26,660 nt of DNA from Salegentibacter sp. (GCA_024635815.1 JAGXIG010000082.1:1-26660), one strand, 5' to 3'; numbered from the stretch's first letter, positions 7,065 to 14,958 are shown. Made by a program: numbers and translations. The notes: generated by a model not told the origin, from the sequence alone.

Positions 7065-7519
7065 TCAAACTTTCTAACAGATTCATTTTTTATCATTCCA
7101 GCGATCTTTCCGCGGCAAATCAATTTATCTTCCTTATCATACATTCGCACTTCACATTTTAATTTATTAAAGCGGTAAAACAATTTTTCAGAAACCACTT
7201 TTACCGTTTCCCCGGGAAATACCGGTAAGTAAAAATCTACTTCCGAAGAACTCAACGCGAGTTTAATATTATTAGACTCGTTTTTTTCGTTTTGAAGAAG
7301 AAAAATCCCCAGGCATACCACTCCAATTTGTGCCATACATTCGGTTAAAATAACCCCGGGCGTTACCGGATTATTTTTAAAATGCCCTTTATAGAAAAAT
7401 GAATCAACCGGAAAAGTATAAATTCCTTCGGCCGAATTTTCGTTGACTTTCAGCAATTCATCAACAAATAAAAATGGGGCTGAATAAGGAAGTTTTTCAT
7501 GTATGTTTTTATAATCCAA
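7061..7519 (-). CDS. 3-hydroxyacyl-ACP dehydratase, FabZ-like hotdog protein
   Basis: A 152-residue single-hotdog protein that would dehydrate 3-hydroxyacyl-ACP to the trans-2-enoyl form. H46 in YKGHFKNNPVTPG and E60 in VILTECMAQIG are the FabZ/FabA catalytic pair, and PYSAPFLFVDELL is the usual N-terminal FabZ signature. There is no in-frame ATG near the N-terminus: the codon before is CAT and then TAG, so translation probably starts at TTG (7517-7519), 7 bp after the reductase stop. The stop overlaps the ketosynthase ATG. A rare TTG start within a coupled operon may keep its dose low. Confidence 0.88.
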   Translation of the reverse strand: MDYKNIHEKLPYSAPFLFVDELLKVNENSAEGIYTFPVDSFFYKGHFKNNPVTPGVILTECMAQIGVVCLGIFLLQNEKNESNNIKLALSSSEVDFYLPVFPGETVKVVSEKLFYRFNKLKCEVRMYDKEDKLICRGKIAGMIKNESVRKFE

Positions 7520-7526
7520 ATGCTAC

Positions 7527-8321
7527 TTATTTTAAATGTTCCCCACCATTTACCGGAATTATGGTTCCCGTAATCCAACCGGCTTCGTCTTTGCTTAATA
7601 AATACACCACATTGGCAACATCGTTAGGAACAGTAAGCCTTTTAAACGGATTATGTTTTAGCGCGTGCACACGCAAGGTTTCGTTACCGGGAATCATTTG
7701 AAAAGACCGCGTAACAGTAACTCCAGCCTGTATGCAGTTGGCCCGAATGCCTTGCAGTGCAAATTCCAGGGCAATGCTTCGGGTAATGGCTTCCAGGGCT
7801 ACTTTTGCCGCGGAAACCGCCGCATAATTGGCCCAGGCTTTTTTGTTACCTTCACTGGTGAAAGAAATAATGCGGGCATCTTTAGCAAAAAGTCCTGCAT
7901 TGAAAATAGCCTTTGTCCAATCATAAAGACTAATGGCCATTGCATCTATCGTAATTTGAAAATCTACATTTTCCAAATTGGGTTCCTCACCGGTCATTGG
8001 TTTTAAGTTCCCTTTGGCAATGCTGTGCACAAGGGTCCTTACTTTGCCGTCCTTTCCTAAGATTTTGGAAATTTCCTCTATCAGATTTGTTCGTTTTTCA
8101 GCATTGGTGGCGTCAACATTAAAGCTCTCAAACTGTACATCCTGTTCCCTGATATCTTCAAAAGCTTCTTCAATTTCAGCAATATCCGCTCGCCTGTCCC
8201 GATGGATAATTATAATGTTCATCCCGTGATGTGCCAGTTTCCTGGCGGTGGCAAAGCCCAATCCGGTACTTCCACCTAAAATAATTGCCCAGTAATTACA
8301 ATCTTTAAATTCTGCTACCAT
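7527..8321 (-). CDS. SDR-family enoyl-ACP reductase-like protein (FabL/FabI type)
   Basis: A 264-residue Rossmann-fold short-chain dehydrogenase. The cofactor motif GGSTGLG is at 16-22. The catalytic Tyr and Lys are Y166 and K173, spaced Y-x6-K as in enoyl-ACP reductases, rather than the Y-x3-K of ketoreductases. The stretch NYAAVSAAKVALEAITRS and VHSIAKGNLKPM resemble FabL/FabI. It would reduce the trans-2-enoyl-ACP produced by the neighbouring dehydratase. The start overlaps the type III PKS stop by 7 nt. A ketoreductase role is possible but less favoured by the spacing, so the cluster lacks its own FabG and may borrow the cellular one. Confidence 0.78.
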   Translation of the reverse strand: MVAEFKDCNYWAIILGGSTGLGFATARKLAHHGMNIIIIHRDRRADIAEIEEAFEDIREQDVQFESFNVDATNAEKRTNLIEEISKILGKDGKVRTLVHSIAKGNLKPMTGEEPNLENVDFQITIDAMAISLYDWTKAIFNAGLFAKDARIISFTSEGNKKAWANYAAVSAAKVALEAITRSIALEFALQGIRANCIQAGVTVTRSFQMIPGNETLRVHALKHNPFKRLTVPNDVANVVYLLSKDEAGWITGTIIPVNGGEHLK

Positions 8322-9367
8322 TCCAATAAAATTCTTTGTGCCGAGAATCCGGGTCCAAAACTTAACATTAAACCCTGTTCCCCGGATTTTGGCTGTTTTT
8401 TCATAAATTCCTCTAAGACATACAACACCGTAGCACTGCTCATATTCCCATATTGTCTAAGCACTTCCCGGGTTACATCTATATTCTTCCCTAAGTTACC
8501 AAAAAGATCTTCAACTGTTTGTACAATTTTTTTTCCACCGGGATGAAAAATCAAATGATCTACGTTTTCTATATTAGAATTGAATTTTTGCAAAAACGGA
8601 TGCACAATTTCAGGAAATTGAGAGGCAATGGTTTGAGGCACGCTTTCATCCAGGATCATTTTGAGTCCGTGGTTGGTGAGATCGAAGCCCATTAAATGTG
8701 TGGCTCCATAAAAATGATACATTTCTTCACCCAGGATTTTTGGACCGGCTGCGTTTTCTTCTGATGAAAGCAACACACAAGCTGCACCATCTCCAAAAAT
8801 AGCTGCACTCACCATATTAGCCATCGAAAAATCGTTTAACTGAAATGTAGCCGTCGGACTTTCAACCGCAATCACTGCGGCACGTTTCCCCGGATTGGCC
8901 TTAAGAAAGTTTGCAGCATAAATAATTCCTGAAATTCCTGCTGCGCAACCCATTTCGGTAACCGGTAGACGGGTAATATCCTGCCGCATTTCCAGTTCAT
9001 TAATTAGATAAGCATCTAAAGAAGGGATCATAATTCCGGTACAGCTAACAGTGATGATAAAATCTACCGAACCTGCCTCCCATCCATTACTCTGTAAAGC
9101 TTTTTGTAATACATTTTTGCCTAGTTTCTTAACTTCCCTTACATAAAGATTATTCTTTTCTTCAAAAGAGGTCGAAGTAAAAACTTCTTCGGGACTCATA
9201 ATGGAATAGCGTTTATCTACGCCGGCGCCTTCAAAGATCTTCAGTACTTTTCTTCGATAGCGATCGTCCTGATCCTTCATCCAGTTATCCACCCAAGGAA
9301 GAATATCTTTGGTTTCCCGGGTATACTCCGGCAATTCTTTTTCTACCCCTATAATTTTTACACTCAT
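8315..9367 (-). CDS. Type III polyketide synthase (chalcone/alkylresorcinol synthase superfamily)
   Basis: A 350-residue homodimeric condensing enzyme that extends an acyl starter with malonyl units and cyclises it. The Cys-His-Asn triad of the family is present: C141 in TEMGCAAGISG, H275 in LIFHPGGKK and N308 in YGNMSSATVLY. The C-terminal FGPGFSAQ matches the conserved GFGPG-type loop. SCTGIMIPSLDAYL is typical of bacterial type III PKS rather than FabH. I start it at ATG 9367, which overlaps the methyltransferase stop as ATGA; the 14 extra upstream codons lie inside the methyltransferase gene. Context (methyltransferase and flavoenzyme upstream, acyl-building enzymes downstream) suggests a resorcinol or pyrone lipid product. 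Confidence 0.9.
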   Translation of the reverse strand: MSVKIIGVEKELPEYTRETKDILPWVDNWMKDQDDRYRRKVLKIFEGAGVDKRYSIMSPEEVFTSTSFEEKNNLYVREVKKLGKNVLQKALQSNGWEAGSVDFIITVSCTGIMIPSLDAYLINELEMRQDITRLPVTEMGCAAGISGIIYAANFLKANPGKRAAVIAVESPTATFQLNDFSMANMVSAAIFGDGAACVLLSSEENAAGPKILGEEMYHFYGATHLMGFDLTNHGLKMILDESVPQTIASQFPEIVHPFLQKFNSNIENVDHLIFHPGGKKIVQTVEDLFGNLGKNIDVTREVLRQYGNMSSATVLYVLEEFMKKQPKSGEQGLMLSFGPGFSAQRILLEW

Positions 9368-10083
9368 ATTTTTTCTTTCAGAATAATCCACCGGTAGCGA
9401 AAAGCCCACTTCCAGGTAATTTGATGATTGGTTTTCGGAATTTTCCCGGCAAAATCCTGCAGTTCTTCTTTTTTAAATCCCCGTAAAATAGAGATCAATC
9501 CGTCCTTCCTGGCGATCTCGTTATTGATAAAAACCGCGCTAAACGCCTGAAACAGTCTGTAAGCAAGCTTAGAACGATGCAAATCGTTTATAACCACTCC
9601 TAACCTGGATTGCTGGTTGAACAGGTTTAGTAATGCTAAAACTTCATGGTTTTTAAAGTGATGTAGCGTTAAGGTACATAATATAATATCGCAATGAAAA
9701 TTTTTAAAATCCCCGCTAAAAATGTTCAGTGCCAAAAATTCAATTTCCTGAAACCCGGCAGTCATCTTTTCTCCAATTGCAATCGCGTGGGTGTTGGCAT
9801 CAATCCCGGTAAGTTTCAACTTATAATTATTTTTTCTCCCCCATCTCGCGATTTCGCGAAGTACGGCACCATTGCCACAGCCTAAATCTGCAATATGAAT
9901 TTCTGATGTTTTCGGTTGATTTTCGACAATATTTTTTACTCCCTCTAAGGTAATTTTATTCCCACCTAACCATTTATTGATGTTATCCAGATCACGCAGG
10001 GTTTTATCAAGTTCTTCTCCCTGAAGGTCAAAATCATCCATAATTTCGACTGCACTTGTTCTTTTTGAGGTATCTATGCTCAT
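9364..10083 (-). CDS. Class I SAM-dependent methyltransferase
   Basis: This 239-residue protein has the class I motif I IADLGCGNGAVLREIAR (64-80), an acidic motif II around TGIDAN and motif IV DIILCTLTLHHF. It resembles small-molecule methyltransferases. Sitting between a flavoenzyme and a type III PKS with ATGA overlaps at both ends, it likely C- or O-methylates the polyketide ring, as SrsB does in Streptomyces phenolic-lipid operons; that equivalence is inferred from context, not from sequence identity. No membrane segments are evident. Confidence 0.85.
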   Translation of the reverse strand: MSIDTSKRTSAVEIMDDFDLQGEELDKTLRDLDNINKWLGGNKITLEGVKNIVENQPKTSEIHIADLGCGNGAVLREIARWGRKNNYKLKLTGIDANTHAIAIGEKMTAGFQEIEFLALNIFSGDFKNFHCDIILCTLTLHHFKNHEVLALLNLFNQQSRLGVVINDLHRSKLAYRLFQAFSAVFINNEIARKDGLISILRGFKKEELQDFAGKIPKTNHQITWKWAFRYRWIILKEKI

Positions 10084-11207
10084 ATTATTGGCTGCCCATG
10101 GGTTTTACTGATGATTTTCTCTAACAAGTACGGAAATTTTTTGACCAGATTTTGTGAAGTTGAAGCCAAAAATGGATTGATAAGTATCTTTTGCAGTATT
10201 CGTCCCGTTTTTAGCCTTTTTTGGAAATTGGCATTCCAGTTGTCTCGGTATTGATTTTCGAGCTTTTCCCGGTTTAAATTATTTCCGTGGGAATTACTTA
10301 AAACAGCTTCTGTAGCAATTTTTGCAGAATGAATAGCCATTGCCATGCCATTCCCGCAAAGCGGATGGATTAAGCCGGCAGCATCGCCCAGCATTAAAAT
10401 ATGATTATTGATCAATGATTTTTCCTGAAATGAAATTTGTGCGATACTTAGGTCTTTTTCATAGATCGGTTTTGCATTTTTAAAGAATTCCTTTAGATAG
10501 GCATTCTGAAATAATACTTTTTCCTTGAATTCTTCGGTATTTTTATATTTTTTAAAGCTTTTATAGGAAACCATATAGCAGGCATTCACTGCTCCTGTTT
10601 CGGTTTTTGATAAGCCGCAGTAGCCTCCTTCAAAATTATGCAATGCCACTAAATTTTCAGGAAACCCGGTATCCTCATAATGTCCCTTTACGGCAAGCCA
10701 GGAAGATTTTTCCTGAATAAATTCACGCTCCAAACTCTTATCAAGGTTAGATCGTTTCCCAAAAGCGCCCAAAACTATGGATGCCTTTAATTCTTTTCCG
10801 GAAGAAAGCTTCAGTTGAAACTCATCATTTTCAAACTTAATATTCTCTACTGAATCCATTAAAATTTCCGCGCCATTTTCTTCAGCTTTATTCAAAAGAA
10901 AATTATCCAACGTATACCGGCTTATTCCCATTCCGCCAAGGTTCAAAGGTGCCTCTATAGACTTTGCATTTTGGGTGCTATAAAGCAGGTTTTGAATTTT
11001 TACAGGTTTTAAATCATTTTCAATATCTATTTCCAGTGAGTTTAGATAAGGAAGCACTTCGTTCGAAAGATATTCCCCGCAGACTTTATGTCTTGGATAG
11101 GCCTTTTTTTCTATAAGCAAAACCTGTTTCCCTTGCCAGGAAAGATGAATAGCAGCAGTTAATCCCGCCAGGCCCCCACCTATAATTAAAACTTCAAAAT
11201 CTGCCAT
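10080..11207 (-). CDS. FAD-dependent oxidoreductase (geranylgeranyl-reductase/aromatic hydroxylase-like)
   Basis: A 375-residue flavoprotein. The N-terminal dinucleotide fold VLIIGGGLAGLTAA (6-19) is followed by PRHKVCGEYLS, typical of the geranylgeranyl-reductase family. The second FAD motif is LMLGDAAGLIHPLCGNG. It could hydroxylate the polyketide ring towards a quinone (as SrsC does) or reduce a side chain. I start at ATG 11207 because the 23 upstream codons run into the ompA terminator and the FAD fold begins right after this Met. It is the first gene of the operon and overlaps the methyltransferase start by ATGA. Its 5' end is only 27 bp from the terminator T-run, leaving little room for a promoter. 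Confidence 0.83.
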   Translation of the reverse strand: MADFEVLIIGGGLAGLTAAIHLSWQGKQVLLIEKKAYPRHKVCGEYLSNEVLPYLNSLEIDIENDLKPVKIQNLLYSTQNAKSIEAPLNLGGMGISRYTLDNFLLNKAEENGAEILMDSVENIKFENDEFQLKLSSGKELKASIVLGAFGKRSNLDKSLEREFIQEKSSWLAVKGHYEDTGFPENLVALHNFEGGYCGLSKTETGAVNACYMVSYKSFKKYKNTEEFKEKVLFQNAYLKEFFKNAKPIYEKDLSIAQISFQEKSLINNHILMLGDAAGLIHPLCGNGMAMAIHSAKIATEAVLSNSHGNNLNREKLENQYRDNWNANFQKRLKTGRILQKILINPFLASTSQNLVKKFPYLLEKIISKTHGQPII

Positions 11208-11230
11208 TGTTTGAAGATAAATAAAAGCAT

Positions 11231-11258
11231 AAAAAAATCCCGGAAAATTCCGGGATTT
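11231..11258 (-). terminator. Rho-independent terminator after ompA-like gene
   Basis: An 11-bp stem AAATCCCGGAA (11235-11245 with 11248-11258) is followed on the minus strand by seven Ts. It lies between the OmpA lipoprotein gene and the lipid operon, so operon transcription must either read through it or start within about 27 bp. Confidence 0.85.
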
Positions 11259-11282
11259 AATAGTTGTTTTAGGCAAATTAGA

Positions 11283-11981
11283 TTAATTCTGTTGTTCGGC
11301 CTGCTTTTTGGCTTCTTCTTTTAATTCCTCACTTGCTACAATTGCCAACTCTACCCTACGGTTTTTAGCACGGCCTTCGGCAGTTGAGTTATCGTATTTT
11401 GGCTGGGCTTCGCCATACCATTTCGTATCAAATCGTCCACTGCTTAGACCCTGATTTGTCAAATAATTGGTCACAGCCTGAGCTCTGTTTTTAGAAAGGG
11501 TAAGGTTATAAGTTTCACTACCGGTATTATCGGTGTGTCCTTCTACAAGAATATTAGAATCTGGATATTCTTTAAAAATATCGGCCAGTTTATTTAAAGT
11601 CCCTTGAGATTTAGAGTTGATGTTATATTTTTCAGTATCAAAATATACACCGCTACTTTCATCAAAAGTTACGTTTATACCTTCGCCCACTCTTTCCACT
11701 TCAGCGCCAGGAATTTCCTGTTCTATTTCCTGCGCTTGCTTATCCATTCTGTCACCAATAATTGCACCGGCTGCTCCACCTACAACGCCACCAATTATGG
11801 CACCAAGTGCGGTATTTCCATCGCCTGTATTGTTTCCAACAACACCTCCAATTACGGCTCCACCAGCTGAACCAATCACGGCTCCTTTTTGTTTATTACT
11901 TGCATTCTTAGTAGCATCACAACTAAATAGTAAAGTAGCTGCGAATAGAATGGCAAACATTCTGTTTATAGTAGTCTTCAT
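11283..11981 (-). CDS. OmpA-family lipoprotein with glycine-zipper domain
   Basis: A 232-residue outer-membrane lipoprotein. The signal peptide ends in a lipobox LLFSC with lipidated C21. Residues about 32-83 are a glycine zipper (repeated GGAVIGGVVG-type segments) that could insert in the membrane. The C-terminal OmpA domain (about 110-222) has GHTDNTGSETYN and LSKNRAQAV, carrying the Asp and Arg that bind peptidoglycan diaminopimelate. It should tether the outer membrane to the cell wall. It starts 15 bp after the lipocalin-like gene, so the two are probably one transcript, ending at the terminator at 11231-11258. Confidence 0.9.
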   Translation of the reverse strand: MKTTINRMFAILFAATLLFSCDATKNASNKQKGAVIGSAGGAVIGGVVGNNTGDGNTALGAIIGGVVGGAAGAIIGDRMDKQAQEIEQEIPGAEVERVGEGINVTFDESSGVYFDTEKYNINSKSQGTLNKLADIFKEYPDSNILVEGHTDNTGSETYNLTLSKNRAQAVTNYLTNQGLSSGRFDTKWYGEAQPKYDNSTAEGRAKNRRVELAIVASEELKEEAKKQAEQQN

Positions 11982-11996
11982 AGTAAAATAGTTTAA

Positions 11997-12479
11997 TTAA
12001 AGTTTAGAAAAATTCATTCTAATCACAAACGGAGAACCCTCAAGCATCACAGATTGCTCCCAAACCATTTGGGTTTCTGAGAGTGATCTCAAATTCATAC
12101 GGAATCCCTGGTTTCCGGTTGTTGATTTATAATCTTCGTCGGTAGGTTTCAATAAAAAATCAAAGATTCCTTCCGGGGTATTTTCTTCATCTATAGACCA
12201 GATAAAGTAGCGTTGGCCTCCGTCACAATTAGTACCCTGCACGGTGTAAGCTCCACGATTATTATTGGATACAAAATTCCAGGTACTATTTTCAAAGCAC
12301 GAAGCATTAGCATCGTTTAATAAAGTCACATCAAACTCACCTGAACTATTCGGGTAGGTTACACTGGTAAGTGTCCAGTCTCCATTAAAGGTTTTTCTGG
12401 CTTCCTTTGCAGTTTTACTGGGACCACAGGCCGCTAAAAGCACGGCTACAAAGCCAAGTATAAATATTTTTTTCATCAT
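11997..12479 (-). CDS. Lipocalin-like lipoprotein
   Basis: A 160-residue secreted lipoprotein. The signal peptide MMKKIFILGFVAVLLAAC ends in a lipobox with the lipidated Cys at residue 18. The mature part begins with FNGDWTLTSVTYP, the short lipocalin-like strand common in Bacteroidota lipoproteins, and has alternating strands to the end (MVWEQSVMLEGSPFVIRMNF). The ligand is unknown. It sits upstream of the OmpA-like lipoprotein with 17 bp between coding regions, suggesting a joint envelope function. Two consecutive ATG codons make the exact start ambiguous by one residue. Confidence 0.75.
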   Translation of the reverse strand: MMKKIFILGFVAVLLAACGPSKTAKEARKTFNGDWTLTSVTYPNSSGEFDVTLLNDANASCFENSTWNFVSNNNRGAYTVQGTNCDGGQRYFIWSIDEENTPEGIFDFLLKPTDEDYKSTTGNQGFRMNLRSLSETQMVWEQSVMLEGSPFVIRMNFSKL

Positions 12480-12500
12480 TAATTTTTTGGATTATACATA

Positions 12501-12548
12501 AAAACCCAATGTTTGCCGATCATCACCTGGCGCAATACATTGGATTTT
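12501..12548 (-). terminator. Terminator-like hairpin after the DUF1328 gene
   Basis: AAAACCCAATGT (12501-12512) pairs with 12537-12548 at 11 of 12 positions, with an inner GCC/GGC pairing in the loop. On the minus strand the stem runs into a T-tract, so it probably ends the DUF1328 transcript ahead of the lipocalin-like gene. Confidence 0.55.
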
Positions 12549-12569
12549 ATTCTTTTATTTTATATATTT

Positions 12570-12731
12570 TTATCTTCTAAATAGCCTGCTTACTAATGAA
12601 ATCACTAATAAAACAAGGAAGATGTAAAAGATTATTTTAGCAATATCTGCAAAACCTTCAGCGATTCCACCAAAACCAAATATGGCAGCTACCAAAGCAA
12701 TGATCAGAAAAATAACGATTAAACGTATCAT
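12570..12731 (-). CDS. DUF1328 (YtjA/UPF0391) small membrane protein
   Basis: This 53-residue gene reads [16 protein letters not shown], then [18 protein letters not shown], then a second hydrophobic segment ending VSRLFRR. Two transmembrane helices, the central FGFGG(I/L)A motif and the basic C-terminus match the DUF1328 family of small inner-membrane proteins, often stress-related but of unknown mechanism. The start ATG at 12731 is 29 bp from a good Bacteroidota promoter, and a terminator-like hairpin follows, so it appears to be an independent single-gene unit. It is easily missed because of its length. Confidence 0.88.
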   Translation of the reverse strand: MIRLIVIFLIIALVAAIFGFGGIAEGFADIAKIIFYIFLVLLVISLVSRLFRR

Positions 12732-12759
12732 AATATTAGAGTTTTTGATTAGTTAGAAT

Positions 12760-12792
12760 CAAAATTACAGCAGGTGTAGTCCTAAGACAAAA
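12760..12792 (-). promoter_or_regulatory. Bacteroidota-type promoter for the DUF1328 gene
   Basis: On the minus strand a TTTTG -33 element (12788-12792) is followed after 20 bp by TAATTTTG (12760-12767), a full match to TAnnTTTG. Just upstream lies a dyad TTAACAG-N5-CTGTTAA (12806-12824) that could be an operator or part of a weak terminator for the preceding E1 gene. Confidence 0.7.
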
Positions 12793-12861
12793 TATTATTA
12801 ATACTTTAACAGCAGAACTGTTAAGGATTCTTAAAATCTGTAATTTTTTAGCGTTTTATTA

Positions 12862-14868
12862 TTAATAGTCTATTAATTGCTGGATTTTAGCCTTTAATTT
12901 TTTCTTCGGAAGATAGCCATCTTCGATAGCAGTTGCGAATGGAATTGGAGTTTCCCCGCTGCCCAGGCGCATTACTGGAGCGTCTAAAAACTCAAAACAT
13001 TCTTCAGAAATAATCGCTGAAATCTCTGAAGCTAAACTTCCAAAAAGAGAATCTTCAGTTAAAACCAAGGCTTTCCCAGTTTTTTTAACCGAACTAATAA
13101 TGGCCTCTTTATCTAAAGGTTGCAAGCTTCGAAGGTCAATCAGCTCTATATTTTCTATTTCCATTTCATTTAGGGTTTCTAAAGCCCAGTGAACTCCGGC
13201 GCCATAGGTGATAATTGTAAGTTTTTCTCCTTTTCTTAATACCGAAGCCTTTCCTAATGGCAAGGTATAGTAATCTACCGGAACTTCCTGGCGAATGCTT
13301 CGGTAAAGTGCTTTATGTTCAAAAAACAAGACGGGATTTGGGTCGTTAAAAGCGGTATTCAGCAAACCTTTCGCGTCATACGGAAATGCAGGGTAAACAA
13401 CCTTCAAGCCTGGAACCTTAGTAAACCAGGCTTCATTAGTCTGGCTATGAAATGGTCCTGCTCCCACTCCTGCACCACAGGGCATTCTTATTACTACATC
13501 GGCATTTTGATTCCAGCGATAATTGCTTTTTGCCAGGTAGTTTACAATAGGATTAAAGCCCGAACTCACAAAATCCCCAAACTGCATTTCTACCATAGCC
13601 TTCATTCCATTTATAGAAAGTCCCATTGCGGTTCCCACTATGGCCGATTCACAAATAGGGGTATTTCTAACCCGTTCTTTACCGAATTCTTCCAGAAGTC
13701 CTTCGGTAATCTTAAAAACTCCACCGTATTCCGCAATATCCTGACCCATTAAAACGAGGGAATTATGCCTTTGCATAGATTGTTTTAAAGCTTGCGCAAT
13801 AGCGTCTATGAATCTTATATTTTCAGTTTCAGACTCATGTTTAACCTCCTGATATACAATATTATGAAACACATCATTTAATTCCTTTGTTTCATTGTAT
13901 TTAGAAGATGGTTCCTCATTAGCCTCTTTCAGGTTTTTGTCTATTTCAACTTTGATTTCATTTTTAAAATGGGCATCCTGCTCTTCAGAAAGTATATTTT
14001 CATCTATTAAAAACCTTCTGAAATTTTCTACGGGATCTTTTTGCTGCCAGAATTGCATTAATGCCTCAGGTACATATTTGGTGCCGCTAGCTTCCTCATG
14101 ACCACGCATTCTAAAGGTTTTAAATTCCAACAAAACCGGTCTTGGGTTTTCTCTTATACTTTCAGCTATCTCAAAAACTTTTAAATAAACCTCAATAACA
14201 TTATTACCGTCTATAATATGAGATTCCATTCCATAGCCTTTTGCCCGATCGGCCAAATCCTTACAGCGATATTGTTCGTTGGTGGGCGTTGAAAGTCCGT
14301 AACCATTATTTTCTATGCAAAATAACACCGGTAAGTCCCAAACTGAAGCAATATTAAGGGCTTCGTGAAAATCACCTTCACTGGTTCCACCTTCCCCAGT
14401 AAAAACAGCGGTTACTTTATTTTCATTTTTAAGTTTATGCGCTAAGGCAATCCCATCGGCTACGCCAAGCTGCGGACCCAGATGAGAGATCATTCCAATA
14501 ATTTTGAATTCCTGGGTTCCAAAATGAAAACTGCGGTCGCGCCCCTTGGTAAATCCGTTTTGTTTGCCTTGCCATTGTGAAAACAGTCGGTTTAAAGGAA
14601 CGTTTCTTGAAGTAAATACACCCAGATTCCGGTGCATTGGTAAAATATACTCATCAGCTTTAAGTGATTTGGTAACTCCTATAGAAATCGCTTCCTGCCC
14701 TATACCGCTAAACCATTTTGAGATTTTTCCCTGTCTAAGCAGGATAAGCATTTTCTCTTCAATTAAACGGGGCTTTAAAAGGGCTTCATATAGCCCTAAT
14801 AATTGTACAGAAGAGAGTTTATTTTTTTCAAAATTTATCGTTGATTCTGTTGTAAAATTTGGTTGCAT
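12862..14868 (-). CDS. Branched-chain 2-oxoacid dehydrogenase E1, fused alpha and beta subunits
   Basis: A 668-residue thiamine-diphosphate enzyme that decarboxylates branched-chain (or related) 2-oxoacids and passes the acyl group to lipoyl-E2. The N-terminal half (about 20-320) is E1-alpha, with MHRNLGVF, GEGGTSEGDFHEALNIA and CIENNGYGLSTPT forming the ThDP/Mg motif. A charged linker follows, then E1-beta (about 350-668), with LMGQDIAEYGGVFKIT, HSQTNEAWF and LIDLRSLQPLD. The single-chain fusion is usual in Bacteroidota; E2 and E3 are not in this window. ATG 14868 is preferred over an in-frame TTG at 14898. Through isobutyryl-, isovaleryl- and methylbutyryl-CoA it could feed iso-fatty acid starters, although any link to the nearby PKS operon is speculative. 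Confidence 0.9.
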   Translation of the reverse strand: MQPNFTTESTINFEKNKLSSVQLLGLYEALLKPRLIEEKMLILLRQGKISKWFSGIGQEAISIGVTKSLKADEYILPMHRNLGVFTSRNVPLNRLFSQWQGKQNGFTKGRDRSFHFGTQEFKIIGMISHLGPQLGVADGIALAHKLKNENKVTAVFTGEGGTSEGDFHEALNIASVWDLPVLFCIENNGYGLSTPTNEQYRCKDLADRAKGYGMESHIIDGNNVIEVYLKVFEIAESIRENPRPVLLEFKTFRMRGHEEASGTKYVPEALMQFWQQKDPVENFRRFLIDENILSEEQDAHFKNEIKVEIDKNLKEANEEPSSKYNETKELNDVFHNIVYQEVKHESETENIRFIDAIAQALKQSMQRHNSLVLMGQDIAEYGGVFKITEGLLEEFGKERVRNTPICESAIVGTAMGLSINGMKAMVEMQFGDFVSSGFNPIVNYLAKSNYRWNQNADVVIRMPCGAGVGAGPFHSQTNEAWFTKVPGLKVVYPAFPYDAKGLLNTAFNDPNPVLFFEHKALYRSIRQEVPVDYYTLPLGKASVLRKGEKLTIITYGAGVHWALETLNEMEIENIELIDLRSLQPLDKEAIISSVKKTGKALVLTEDSLFGSLASEISAIISEECFEFLDAPVMRLGSGETPIPFATAIEDGYLPKKKLKAKIQQLIDY

Positions 14869-14895
14869 TACTTGTGATTGTTTACCAAATGTAAC

Positions 14896-14903
14896 CAAAA
14901 ATA
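14896..14903 (-). promoter_or_regulatory. Candidate -7 element for the E1 gene
   Basis: The minus strand reads TATTTTTG, matching TAnnTTTG, 28 bp before the ATG. A second match, TACATTTG, lies at 14886-14893. No clear -33 TTTG accompanies either, so which one is used cannot be decided. Confidence 0.4.
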
Positions 14904-14950
14904 TAAATGCTAAGAAATATAAAAAGCCTCGGCAACTCCGTATTTTTATT

Positions 14951-14958
14951 TAACTTTG
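14951..14958 (+). promoter_or_regulatory. Candidate -7 element for the 2OG-Fe(II) oxygenase operon
   Basis: TAACTTTG matches TAnnTTTG exactly and lies 31 bp before the ATG at 14990. It also excludes the longer GTG start at 14960, which would leave almost no leader. Confidence 0.55.

Noticed and set aside
9368..9409. 14-codon N-terminal extension of the type III PKS
   Set aside because: It lies within the methyltransferase frame, and the ATGA overlap at 9364-9367 supports the shorter start.
4853..11207. Flexirubin, dialkylresorcinol or aryl-polyene gene cluster
   Set aside because: There is one KS without a chain-length factor, no ammonia lyase or acyltransferase set and no DarA/DarB pair, while a type III PKS is present.
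11208..11276. 23-codon N-terminal extension of the FAD oxidoreductase
   Set aside because: It would be translated from the terminator stem; the FAD fold begins right after the ATG at 11207.
11617..11991. Plus-strand proline/alanine-rich ORF opposite the OmpA lipoprotein
   Set aside because: Its repetitive sequence is produced by reading the glycine-zipper codons in reverse.
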